DNA of 64,000 nucleotides, taken from assembly GCF_001418105.1 (NCBI RefSeq), contig NZ_LIQI01000031.1, positions 216,001 through 280,000 on the forward strand. The letters are read 5' to 3'. How positions within the stretch are numbered: position 1 is the stretch's first letter; the number at the start of each line of letters is the position of its first letter. Below, piece after piece: positions 26,501 through 34,339 of the stretch. The position numbers and the translations under genes were made by a program. Under the pieces are notes generated by a model that worked only from the letters and a program-made list of their open reading frames with translations, was not told the DNA's origin and ran no database searches. Origin of the DNA: Lacinutrix himadriensis (GTDB lineage: Bacteria; Bacteroidota; Bacteroidia; Flavobacteriales; Flavobacteriaceae).

Positions 26501-27374
26501 TGATTAGAAAAACAATTTTAGCAGTTATGGCATTAGGGATTTTTGCCACTTCATGCAGTAGTGATGACGATAACAACAACACTTCTTCAACAGCAGATTT
26601 ACATTAAACCTAGCAGGTTTAGAAGCATTAGGATCCGATTTCGTTTACGAAGGATGGATTATTGTAGACGGTTCTCCCGTTTCTACAGGAACTTTTACAG
26701 ACGTAACTTTTCCAAAAACATTTACAGTAGATGCTACGCAATTAACAGCAGCAACAACATTTGTATTGTCTATTGAACCAGCAGTAGATGCTGATCCTGC
26801 ACCAGCAGCAACAAAAATTTTAGCTGGAGATTTTTCAGGAAGTTCTGCAAATGTAAATTCTAATTTAGTAGCAGATTTTTCTGCAGCAACAGGAACATAC
26901 ATTTTAGCGACTCCTACAGATACGGATGATACTAATGAAGCTAGTGGTGTTTGGTTTTTAGATAACACTTCAGGAACAGCAGTAACTGGTTTAGACTTAC
27001 CAACACTTGCTGACGGATGGAAATATGAAGGTTGGGCGGTAATTGACGGTACACCAGTAAGTACAGGAACTTTTACAGATGCTGCAATGGCAGATGATAA
27101 TGCAGCAACGTCACCATTTAAAGGAGATGCTGGAAATGGACCAGGATTTCCAGGAGAAGACTTTTTACAAAATGCACCAGCAGGAATGACATTTCCTACA
27201 GACTTAAAAGGAGCAACCATCGTTGTTTCTGTAGAACCTAGTCCAGATAATAGTGCAGCACCATTTACATTAAAACCATTAGCACACGTGGTTCCTACAG
27301 ACGCAATGAACCATACAGCAATTGCAATGGGAGCGGGACCTGTAGTATCTCTTTCGGGATCGGTAACTAGATAA
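26501..27374 (+). pseudogene. Frameshifted lipoprotein, RskA-like (anti-sigma-type) repeat protein
   Basis: The ATG at 26501 encodes a lipoprotein signal (VMALGIFATSCSSDDD) that reaches a stop after 35 codons at ...ADLH. The next frame continues without a stop as TLNLAGLEALGSDFVYEGW to 27374. One extra T in the run at 26598-26600 would restore A-D-F-T-L-N and give a product of about 290 residues. The downstream part has two related halves, each with YEGW-(I/A)-V-(I/D)-G-x-PVSTGTFTD, of the type annotated as anti-sigma-K factor RskA in Flavobacteriia. Whether this is decay, a switch or an assembly error cannot be told from one sequence. Confidence 0.75.
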
Positions 27375-27456
27375 ATAATAATAGAGGTTTAATCCTTGTT
27401 TTTTGTTAGATTTGAAGCGTTGTTTACTTATAAATAACGCTTCATTTTGTTTTATT

Positions 27457-28011
27457 ATGAATACATCAAAACTTAAAAATATACTCTTTTTTGTAATCAT
27501 TGCGCTATTGATAATACCGCAAACAAGAAAACCTATTCAAGTAATGCTACATAAAGGTTTGGCTTTGTTTAGTCCTTCTGTTAAAACGGAAGCGGATAGC
27601 AAGGTGATAAACTATGCTAGTTGGCAATTGCTAGATATAGAAGGAAATACGGTGGACTTTAAAGATTTTAAGGGAAAGGTGGTGCTAATCAACTTTTGGG
27701 CTACTTGGTGCCCTCCTTGTATTGCAGAAATGCCTAGCCTTCAAAAACTACAGAGTGATTATAAAGATAAGGTGGTGTTTCTATTTGTTTCCAACGAAAA
27801 AAAGGAAAAGATAGATGCGTTTTTATCTAAAAACAAGTATTTGTTTAACGTGTTTACTCCTTTAGAGAATCCTTCAGAATTTGAAGTATCAAGTATTCCG
27901 AGAACATTGCTAATAAACAAAGAAGGAAAAATTATAATAGATAAAGAAGGTGCTGCAAATTGGAATAGTAAAACCGTTAGAGAAACAATAGATAGCTTAT
28001 TATCGTTTTAG
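27457..28011 (+). CDS. TlpA-like thioredoxin-fold thiol-disulfide oxidoreductase
   Basis: A 184-residue thioredoxin-fold protein. The ATG at 27457 (MNTSKLKNILFFVIIALL) gives a signal anchor; a TTG 54 bases upstream is less plausible. The active site WATWCPPC places the cysteines at 85 and 88, and the cis-proline segment SSIPRTLLINKEG is present. The family acts on the periplasmic side, in cytochrome c maturation or general disulfide reduction. No cytochrome c biogenesis genes are nearby, so the electron donor and target are unknown. Confidence 0.88.
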   Translation: MNTSKLKNILFFVIIALLIIPQTRKPIQVMLHKGLALFSPSVKTEADSKVINYASWQLLDIEGNTVDFKDFKGKVVLINFWATWCPPCIAEMPSLQKLQSDYKDKVVFLFVSNEKKEKIDAFLSKNKYLFNVFTPLENPSEFEVSSIPRTLLINKEGKIIIDKEGAANWNSKTVRETIDSLLSF

Positions 28012-28048
28012 TACGGGTACAGTAAAATAGAAGTAATCGTGTAAATAG

Positions 28049-28132
28049 TGCGCACGAGAAGATTCGAACTTCCACGGACTAATGTCCACCAACCCCTCAA
28101 GCTGGCGCGTCTACCAATTCCGCCACGTGCGC
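28049..28132 (-). tRNA. tRNA-Leu (anticodon GAG)
   Basis: 84-base class II tRNA on the minus strand. Acceptor GCGCACG pairs with CGTGCGC; D-arm GCGGAATTGGTAGACGC; anticodon stem CCAGC/GTTGG with loop TTGAGGG (anticodon GAG); long variable arm; T-loop GTTCGAATC. CCA is not encoded. Confidence 0.95.
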
Positions 28133-28155
28133 AAAATAAAAAACCAATATAAATA

Positions 28156-28189
28156 AAAAAAAGTTAAGCGAATGCTTAACTTTTTTTTG
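28156..28189 (-). terminator. Hairpin terminator between tRNA-Lys and tRNA-Leu
   Basis: AAAAGTTAAG / CTTAACTTTT with a short loop and T-runs on both strands. It lies directly downstream of tRNA-Lys on the minus strand, so some transcripts should stop before tRNA-Leu. Confidence 0.7.
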
Positions 28190-28262
28190 TGACCGGGCTG
28201 GGGCTCGAACCCAGGACCCTCTCCTTAAAAGGGAGATGCTCTACCAACTGAGCTACCAGGTC
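28190..28262 (-). tRNA. tRNA-Lys (anticodon TTT), copy 1
   Basis: 73-base tRNA on the minus strand. Acceptor GACCTGG pairs with CCCGGTC (one G.T), D-arm GCTCAGTTGGTAGAGC, anticodon loop CTTTTAA (TTT, lysine), T-arm CTGGGTTCGAGCCCCAG, discriminator A. Identical to the second copy at 28362. Confidence 0.96.
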
Positions 28263-28322
28263 ATTGTTTAATAACAATTTATGTAATACTAAAAAAATGA
28301 TCATACTCTATTTCTAGAGATA

Positions 28323-28354
28323 TATAAAAAAAACCACTAATTAAAAATTAATGG
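28323..28354 (-). terminator. Hairpin terminator after the second tRNA-Lys
   Basis: On the minus strand CCATTAATT pairs with AATTAGTGG (one mismatch) and a T-run follows. It lies 7 bases after the tRNA-Lys copy at 28362. Confidence 0.5.
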
Positions 28355-28361
28355 CTTTTAG

Positions 28362-28434
28362 TGACCGGGCTGGGGCTCGAACCCAGGACCCTCTCCTTAA
28401 AAGGGAGATGCTCTACCAACTGAGCTACCAGGTC
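28362..28434 (-). tRNA. tRNA-Lys (anticodon TTT), copy 2
   Basis: 73 bases, identical in sequence to the copy at 28190-28262. The flanks differ, so this is an old duplication of the tRNA only, or one kept identical by conversion. Confidence 0.96.
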
Positions 28435-28476
28435 ATTATTTCAAATAACAACATATAATATTGTTGTTAGCGGGTG

Positions 28477-28506
28477 CAAATATAAAATGTTTAATTAATA
28501 AAACAA
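28477..28506 (-). promoter_or_regulatory. Promoter of the tRNA-Lys/Lys/Leu cluster
   Basis: On the minus strand TTG (28506-28504), 19 bases, TATATTTG (28484-28477), followed by CACCCGCTAACAAC. The same box and downstream GC-rich segment occur in both rRNA promoters at 63395 and 63528. Confidence 0.8.
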
Positions 28507-28591
28507 TGGTTTTTCAAGAAAATTTTAAAGTTTTTTTGTTTTTTTGTATTCTCATAAGTGTATGTTTTTAATAATCAATTTATAACAGAAA

Positions 28592-29110
28592 ATGATAATA
28601 GTTTTACTAGGGTATATGGCATCAGGAAAATCCTATTTTGGAAGAAAAATAGCAGATATTCTAGAATATGAATTTATAGATTTAGATGATTTTATTGAAA
28701 AAGAAGAAAATACATCTATTAGCAACCTGTTTTCCACCAAAGGAGAGATCTATTTTAGAAAAAAAGAACACGATTCTTTAAAAAAGCTCCTTGCCACCAA
28801 AAACAAAACAGTAATTAGTTTAGGAGGAGGGACACCTTGTTATGCTAATAATATGGATTTGCTTTTAAAGGATACAAATGTCAAAACACTTTACTTACAA
28901 GTAACAATACCTAACTTGGTAGAAAGAGTCTTAAACGAAACCGATAAAAGACCTTTAATTGCGCATCTTAAAACAAAAGAAGCATTAACAGAGTTTATTG
29001 GTAAACACCTTTTTGAAAGACTTGGGTATTATTCGCAAGCAGAATTTACTATTGATGCTAATAAAAAAGAAAATGAAATTGCAGAATCTATTTTAATGCA
29101 GTTATTTTAA
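28592..29110 (+). CDS. aroK: Shikimate kinase
   Basis: A 172-residue P-loop kinase phosphorylating shikimate in aromatic amino acid synthesis. Walker A is GYMASGKS (7-14), the shikimate-contacting acidic cluster is IDLDDFIE (29-36), GEIYFRKKEHDSL is the next substrate motif, SLGGGTPC (77-84) contributes the glycine-rich floor and NETDKRPLIA is the lid with its arginine. Cytoplasmic. The last 9 bases overlap the end of the convergent phosphoribosyltransferase gene. Confidence 0.93.
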   Translation: MIIVLLGYMASGKSYFGRKIADILEYEFIDLDDFIEKEENTSISNLFSTKGEIYFRKKEHDSLKKLLATKNKTVISLGGGTPCYANNMDLLLKDTNVKTLYLQVTIPNLVERVLNETDKRPLIAHLKTKEALTEFIGKHLFERLGYYSQAEFTIDANKKENEIAESILMQLF

Positions 29111-29605
29111 AAAGGCTTCAAAATTGTTTTCTTCTAAGACAACGTCAATATGTTCATGTAATGAAGTAGAAAGCGAAATCCCCTTAAAATCTGCTTTAAC
29201 AGGATATTTTTTATGATTTCTATTTACTAGTACAGCCGTTTTAAATTGTTTTAGTGGTACATCTAAAAAATGTTTAACACCATAAACTAAGGTGGTGCCA
29301 CTATTTAATACATCATCTATTAAAATTACAGATTTATTGGTGTAATCTTTTGCAGGTATAGAAGTGCTAATTTTATTTAAAGGATTTTTTTTGTCAATAA
29401 TAACCTTACATAGTATTGGCTTTATTGTAGATATTTTAGATAATGTGGTTTTTAGTTTTTTTGCTAAAATATAACCATTACTATCTATTCCTGCCAAAAC
29501 AACTTCTTCTTCATTGACATTGCTTTCATAAATTTGATAAGCAATTCGCTTAATTTTATGATTAATTTCTTCGTGAGTTAGAATACTGTTCTTTTTGCTA
29601 ACCAT
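29102..29605 (-). CDS. PyrR-like phosphoribosyltransferase
   Basis: A 167-residue type I phosphoribosyltransferase. The PRPP loop reads VILIDDVLNSGTTLVYG and an upstream helix-strand (EEVVLAGIDSNGYILAKKL) is as in PyrR/Hpt proteins. The substrate could be a pyrimidine or purine base, or it could be a regulatory PyrR without nearby pyr genes. It shares a 9-bp overlap with aroK at its 3' end and 53 bases separate it from the Hsp15 gene on the same strand. Confidence 0.82.
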   Translation of the reverse strand: MVSKKNSILTHEEINHKIKRIAYQIYESNVNEEEVVLAGIDSNGYILAKKLKTTLSKISTIKPILCKVIIDKKNPLNKISTSIPAKDYTNKSVILIDDVLNSGTTLVYGVKHFLDVPLKQFKTAVLVNRNHKKYPVKADFKGISLSTSLHEHIDVVLEENNFEAFLK

Positions 29606-29658
29606 TATTTAGAGTTGTTTTTTTCAAAGATAAATGAGATTATTTAAATGTAATAATT

Positions 29659-30033
29659 TTAATCTTCATTTTCTTCATTATAGTCCTCAATATCTCTTCT
29701 GTCTTTTTTAGTAGGTCTTCCTGTTCCTCTTTTTCGGTAATACTCTTTAGAGTATTTTAAAAGTTCTTGCGCTTCAAATGCTTCCTTAGGCGTGATATCT
29801 GTTCGGTAAATATCAACCAGTTTTGCACCAACTCTATTTGGAGGTATATCATTAACTTTTAATTTATAGTTTATTTGGTTTTTTCTCACCTCAATAATAT
29901 CTGTAGCATATACATCTCTACTTGGTTTGGCAGCATCACCATTAATTTTAATGTGCCCTTTTTTGCAAGCTGTAGTTGCTATACTTCTTGTTTTAAAATA
30001 CCTAACACACCACAAAAATTTATCTATACGCAT
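29659..30033 (-). CDS. Hsp15-like S4-domain RNA-binding protein
   Basis: A 124-residue heat-shock protein 15 (HslR) relative. The S4 domain opens MRIDKFLWCVRYFKTRSIATTACKKGHIKING (residues 1-32), and the C-terminal third is basic (YSKEYYRKRGTGRPTKKDRRD), ending in an acidic tail (DYNEENED). In E. coli Hsp15 binds stalled 50S subunits carrying a nascent chain and helps recycling. Upstream of the PRTase gene on the same strand. Confidence 0.88.
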   Translation of the reverse strand: MRIDKFLWCVRYFKTRSIATTACKKGHIKINGDAAKPSRDVYATDIIEVRKNQINYKLKVNDIPPNRVGAKLVDIYRTDITPKEAFEAQELLKYSKEYYRKRGTGRPTKKDRRDIEDYNEENED

Positions 30034-30196
30034 ATAACTTATTATAAAAAACTACGTTAATGTTCTTGCGCAAAATTAGTTTAAAATTGTATCTTGCAGG
30101 CAAAAAAATAGTAATAATGAAATAACCAAAAAGATTTTTAACTATTTAAAATCTAATGGTATTCCATTTTTCAAAAGAAAAATTAAAAAAGCACAA

Positions 30197-31273
30197 ATGA
30201 AATTAAGAAAAATTGCATTAATAGTATTTGCATTAATTATAGGAGTTGCAGGTTGTTCTCCAGATGATGATTCTACTGTAGTTGTTTCATATAGAGACAG
30301 AACAGAAGTTTATGCTGAAGATATATTAGAAATAGAAACGTTTTTAGAAACACATTATTTAAATTTAGAAGATAATGCTTTTGATTTTGGCGATCTATAT
30401 AATCCATCTAATGATGATTTTGAAATTGTATTTAGTGCTATAGAAGCTGGTTCTACAGAAACTGCTTTAATAGACATGCCACAACTTAAGTTTAAAATGG
30501 TTGAAGATCCTTTAGAGGACGGCTTGTTTTACAAACTTTATTACTTAGAAATGAGACAAGGTTTAGGAGACGATGTGCATTTTATTGATAAAGCATTAGT
30601 AAACTATGAAGGTATTACAACAGAAGATTTTGTATTTGATAAAGCTGTAAATCCTACAAGTTTTGAGCTTACAGCAGTATTAAGTGGTGGTGTGGTTACT
30701 GGATTTATGGAAAGCTTAATTGAGTTTAAAACGGCTACTAGTTTTACTGAAAATAATGATGGAACAGTTGCTTACCATGAACATGGTATTGGGGCTGCTT
30801 TTTTACCTTCAGGAATTGGATATTTCGGACAAACATTAACAAACCTTAGTAGTTATACGCCGCTTATCTTTAAATTTAATGTATTTGATCGTGTTTTATT
30901 AGATCATGATAATGATGGTATTCCTTCTTATTTAGAAGATTTAGATAGCGATTCTAATGTGTATAATGAGGATACAGATGAAGATGCTGCTCCTAACTTT
31001 TTTGATGCAGATGATGATGGAGATGGTACAGGTACCATAGATGAAATTGAATTGATTTCCTATGAATTAGATGATGATGGTTTGCCATTTTTAACGAAAG
31101 CGGATGCACAAAACCATTTTGATACTAGCGATCAAATTGATGCAAATGAAGTGCTTATTGATATTCAATTTGACTTTAGTGATGATACATTCACGCTAAA
31201 TACATTTGTTGCTACAGATTCTAATGGTAACGGTATTCCAGATTATTTAGACGATACGTATCCTGAAGAATAA
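30197..31273 (+). CDS. FKBP-like lipoprotein with Asp-rich calcium-type repeats
   Basis: A 358-residue lipoprotein (IVFALIIGVAGC, Cys20). The middle segment (FYKLYYLEMRQGLGDDVHFIDKALVNYEGI to YTPLIFKFNVFDRV) has the outline of an FKBP-type isomerase domain, including LPSGIGYFGQTL, though key aromatic residues are hard to confirm by eye. The C-terminal part has thrombospondin type 3-like acidic repeats (DHDNDGIPSYLEDLDSD and DADDDGDGTGTIDE, DSNGNGIPDYLDD), which bind calcium. Such proteins are frequent in Flavobacteriaceae envelopes. Isomerase activity is uncertain. A strong bidirectional terminator follows. Confidence 0.75.
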   Translation: MKLRKIALIVFALIIGVAGCSPDDDSTVVVSYRDRTEVYAEDILEIETFLETHYLNLEDNAFDFGDLYNPSNDDFEIVFSAIEAGSTETALIDMPQLKFKMVEDPLEDGLFYKLYYLEMRQGLGDDVHFIDKALVNYEGITTEDFVFDKAVNPTSFELTAVLSGGVVTGFMESLIEFKTATSFTENNDGTVAYHEHGIGAAFLPSGIGYFGQTLTNLSSYTPLIFKFNVFDRVLLDHDNDGIPSYLEDLDSDSNVYNEDTDEDAAPNFFDADDDGDGTGTIDEIELISYELDDDGLPFLTKADAQNHFDTSDQIDANEVLIDIQFDFSDDTFTLNTFVATDSNGNGIPDYLDDTYPEE

Positions 31274-31292
31274 ATTCAGAAATTACCAAAAT

Positions 31293-31332
31293 AAAAAAAG
31301 CCACTTTCTTAATAGAAAAGTGGCTTTTTTTA
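31293..31332. terminator. Bidirectional rho-independent terminator
   Basis: A stem AAAAAGCCACTTT / AAAGTGGCTTTTT between two convergent genes, with A- and T-runs on both sides so that it works on either strand. Confidence 0.85.
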
Positions 31333-31348
31333 TTTTAGTTTTTTAAAA

Positions 31349-31936
31349 TTATAATAAAATAGAAAGACTTAGTATTAGTTGATCTGGTCTGGTGTCAATT
31401 CTATCAACACCTTCTAAAAGATTATTACTAATAAAAGTGGCTTCGTTTTCACTAAAACCTCTTTCGTATCTTAAATCAATTCCAATGGAATTAAAGCTTA
31501 CTCCAAAACCAAAATTTAGGCCTACTGTAAAATCATTTTCCACTTCACTAATAGCAATACCATCAAATTCAGTATCTAAAATATATTGCAAAGAAGGACC
31601 AGCAAAAGCATTAAAGAACTTTAAAAACTTAAAGCCAACTAATAAAGGAGCATCTAGTTTTTGCATAATAAATGCGTCACTATTATAATCACTCTTTGTT
31701 TTGGTGTATACCAATTCTGGTTTAAAAAATATTTTTCCATCTATTTTTCCAAATACACCAACATGAAAACCAACATTTCTTTCTGGATTTTCATAAGTCG
31801 TTTCAGTAGATTCAAGATATTTCCCATTAGCATTGTAGTTTAACCCTGCTTTAACACCAAATCCAGATCCTTGTTGTGCGCTTGTATTAAAGATAAAAGC
31901 AAAAAGCAAAAGACTTGTAATTAAGACATTTTTCAT
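31349..31936 (-). CDS. Porin-family outer-membrane beta-barrel protein
   Basis: A 195-residue outer-membrane protein started at the ATG at 31936 (MKNVLITSLLLFAFIFNTSAQ is the signal peptide; an upstream ATG adds 14 basic residues). The mature part alternates short amphipathic strands typical of an eight-strand barrel (GFGVKAGLNYNANG, NVGFHVGVFGK, FFKPELVYTKTKSDY, DAPLLVGFKFL, FAGPSLQYIL, VGLNFGFGVSFNSIGIDLRYERGF, PDQLILSLSILL). It ends on a hydrophobic residue pattern of barrel proteins. Function beyond outer-membrane insertion unknown. Convergent with the FKBP-like gene, sharing its terminator. Confidence 0.82.
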   Translation of the reverse strand: MKNVLITSLLLFAFIFNTSAQQGSGFGVKAGLNYNANGKYLESTETTYENPERNVGFHVGVFGKIDGKIFFKPELVYTKTKSDYNSDAFIMQKLDAPLLVGFKFLKFFNAFAGPSLQYILDTEFDGIAISEVENDFTVGLNFGFGVSFNSIGIDLRYERGFSENEATFISNNLLEGVDRIDTRPDQLILSLSILL

Positions 31937-32085
31937 AATAATTCGTTTTATGGATTTCTTATTAAAACGAAGATACAAAGTAATTATTTTCTTTTACAAA
32001 TGTTTCTGTAGCTTTAATAGAGATTGAAATGTAGTAGAAATTGTAATTTTATTAAATGTTTAAGAAGGTATCTTGTTTAGTTAAT

Positions 32086-32093
32086 TATATTTG
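32086..32093 (+). promoter_or_regulatory. -7 element upstream of tgt
   Basis: TATATTTG, a perfect -7 box 20 bases before the tgt start. A TTG lies only 10 bases upstream, too near for a standard -33 element. Confidence 0.45.
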
Positions 32094-32113
32094 CCACTTC
32101 TTAATATGTTAAA

Positions 32114-33244
32114 ATGAAATTTGAATTAAAAGGAAAAGATGCACAAAGTAGTGCAAGAGCAGGAGTAATGACGACAGATCATGGAGTAATAGAAACCCCA
32201 ATATTCATGCCTGTTGGTACTGTAGGGTCTGTAAAAGGTGTGCATCAACGTGAGTTAAAAAACGATATTAATCCAGATATTATTTTAGGGAATACCTATC
32301 ATTTGTTTTTAAGACCAAAAACAACCATTTTAGAAAAAGCAGGAGGACTGCATAAGTTCATGAATTGGGATAGAAATATCTTAACAGATTCTGGTGGGTA
32401 TCAAGTATATTCACTTTCAGCAAATAGAAAAATTAAAGAAGAAGGTGTTAAATTTAAATCGCATGTAGATGGTAGTATGCACATGTTTACTCCAGAAAAT
32501 GTAATGGAAATTCAACGTAGTATTGGTGCAGACATCATCATGGCTTTTGATGAATGTACACCATATCCATGTGACTATAACTACGCAAAGCGTTCTATGC
32601 ACATGACGCATCGTTGGTTGAATAGATGTATAAATCATTTAGAGAAAACACCTTTAAAATACGATTATAACCAAACATTTTTCCCAATTGTACAAGGTAG
32701 TACGTATAAAGATTTACGTCGCCAATCTGCAGAGTATATTGCAAATGCAGGAGCAGCAGGAAATGCCATTGGTGGACTTTCTGTAGGAGAACCAGCTGAT
32801 GAAATGTATGCCATGACAGAAGTGGTTACAGAAATCCTTCCAGAAGACAAACCTCGTTATTTAATGGGCGTGGGGACTCCAATTAATATTTTAGAAAACA
32901 TTGCCTTAGGTATCGATATGTTTGATTGTGTGATGCCAACACGTAACGCAAGAAACGGAATGCTATTTACAGCACATGGAACGATGAATATGAAAAACGC
33001 CAAATGGAAAGATGATTTTTCTCCAATTGACGAAATGGGAATTACCTTTGTAGATACTGAATATAGTAAAGCATATCTGAAACATTTATTTTCCGTAAAT
33101 GAATTGTTAGGAAAACAAATCGCAACCATTCATAACCTAGGTTTTTATATGTGGTTGGTTCGTGAAGCTAGAAAACATATATTAGCGGGAGATTTTAGAA
33201 CCTGGAAAGATATGATGGTAAAACAAATGGATAAACGTTTATAA
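32114..33244 (+). CDS. tgt: tRNA-guanine transglycosylase (queuosine synthesis)
   Basis: A 376-residue Tgt. It exchanges guanine 34 of tRNA(Asp/Asn/His/Tyr) for preQ1. The active-site segments are LTDSGGYQVYSLS, MAFDECTPYPCDY, IGGLSVGEPADEMY and FDCVMPTRNARNGMLFT. The zinc motif CxCxxC of E. coli Tgt (302, 304, 307) aligns without gaps to G309, T311 and D314 (DEMGITFVDTEYSKAYL), so all three cysteines are missing; the fourth ligand, His, remains as H340 in TIHNLGFY. The active-site residues look intact. Likely co-transcribed with lptF 18 bases downstream. Confidence 0.94.
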   Translation: MKFELKGKDAQSSARAGVMTTDHGVIETPIFMPVGTVGSVKGVHQRELKNDINPDIILGNTYHLFLRPKTTILEKAGGLHKFMNWDRNILTDSGGYQVYSLSANRKIKEEGVKFKSHVDGSMHMFTPENVMEIQRSIGADIIMAFDECTPYPCDYNYAKRSMHMTHRWLNRCINHLEKTPLKYDYNQTFFPIVQGSTYKDLRRQSAEYIANAGAAGNAIGGLSVGEPADEMYAMTEVVTEILPEDKPRYLMGVGTPINILENIALGIDMFDCVMPTRNARNGMLFTAHGTMNMKNAKWKDDFSPIDEMGITFVDTEYSKAYLKHLFSVNELLGKQIATIHNLGFYMWLVREARKHILAGDFRTWKDMMVKQMDKRL

Positions 33245-33262
33245 TAACAAGAAAACAGGAAA

Positions 33263-34339
33263 TTGAAAATACTTGATTGGTACATATTAAAGCGCTATTT
33301 GTCTACATTTTTCATGATGTTGCTACTTTTTATTCCTATTGGAATAACAGTACACCTTGCCGAGAAAATTGGTAAAATCCTTGAAAATGATGTACCTATT
33401 GGTGAAGTCCTACTTTACTTTGTAGATTTTACCATTTACTTTGCGCATTTACTTTTTCCGCTATTTTTGTTTTTATCGGTTATATTTTTCACATCCAAAC
33501 TTGCGAATAATACAGAAATTGTAGCCTTTTTAAGTTCCGGAGTTTCCTTTACCAGATTTTTAAGACCTTATTTAATAGGCGCTTCTATTGTTGCTGTATT
33601 TGCTTTAATATTAGGGTTGTACTTAGCGCCAGAAGCAAGTAAAGGCTTTAATGATTTCGATTTTAAATACTTTAAAAAAGGAAAGAGCGCAGCAAAGACA
33701 CAAAACGTATTTCGGCAAATTAATGATAACGATTATATATACGTAAGTAGTTTTAATATTAAAGAAAAACTAGGACAAAACTTTACTTTAGAGCATTTTG
33801 AAAACGATAAAATGATCTCGAAAATAGAAGCACAAAGTATACGCTATATTGAAAAGGACTCTACATATAGAATGATTAGATATGTAAAAAGAACTATAGG
33901 AGAGCACGATGATGTTATAGTACAAGAAAGAAGAAAAGACACCCTGTTTTCTTTCGATCTAGAAGATTTAACTCCTGTCGAGTATATTGCAGAAACGCTT
34001 ACTTATGGCGATTTAACAAAGTTTATAGCCAAAGAAGAACAAAGAGGATCTTCTAATATTGGACGCTATAAATTGGTGCAATACAGAAAATGGAGTTTGC
34101 CAGTTTCGGTATTTATTTTAACCATTATAGCAGTTGCAGTATCTTCTATAAAACGTCGTGGAGGAATGGGGGTAAACCTTGCTTTCGGTATTTGTATTGC
34201 AATGATATTTGTGTTTTTCGATAAAATATTTGGTGTCATGGCAGCACAATCCGACTTTTCGCCAATACTAGCAGTATGGTTTCCAAATATAATTTTTGGT
34301 GTTCTAGCTACATACTTATTATACAATGCTAAACGATAA
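33263..34339 (+). CDS. lptF: LptF/LptG-type lipopolysaccharide export permease
   Basis: A 358-residue YjgP/YjgQ permease with the expected six membrane helices (three N-terminal from LSTFFMMLLLFIPIGITVHL to FLFLSVIFF and IGASIVAVFALILGLYLA; three C-terminal from VSVFILTIIAVAVSSI to IIFGVLATYLLYN) and a periplasmic jellyroll of about 150 residues between them. Lipopolysaccharide is extracted by LptB2FG. The start is TTG at 33263: no ATG exists in frame nearby and MKILDWYILKRYL matches family N-termini. It overlaps the next gene by 14 bases. LptF and LptG are hard to distinguish; I prefer LptF-like. Confidence 0.82.
   Translation: MKILDWYILKRYLSTFFMMLLLFIPIGITVHLAEKIGKILENDVPIGEVLLYFVDFTIYFAHLLFPLFLFLSVIFFTSKLANNTEIVAFLSSGVSFTRFLRPYLIGASIVAVFALILGLYLAPEASKGFNDFDFKYFKKGKSAAKTQNVFRQINDNDYIYVSSFNIKEKLGQNFTLEHFENDKMISKIEAQSIRYIEKDSTYRMIRYVKRTIGEHDDVIVQERRKDTLFSFDLEDLTPVEYIAETLTYGDLTKFIAKEEQRGSSNIGRYKLVQYRKWSLPVSVFILTIIAVAVSSIKRRGGMGVNLAFGICIAMIFVFFDKIFGVMAAQSDFSPILAVWFPNIIFGVLATYLLYNAKR

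Noticed and set aside
26645..27220. A long minus-strand ORF (191 codons) within the frameshifted lipoprotein
   Set aside because: It is the complement of a low-complexity, repeat-rich coding sequence; composition is proline/serine-rich nonsense and no start context or homology is recognisable.
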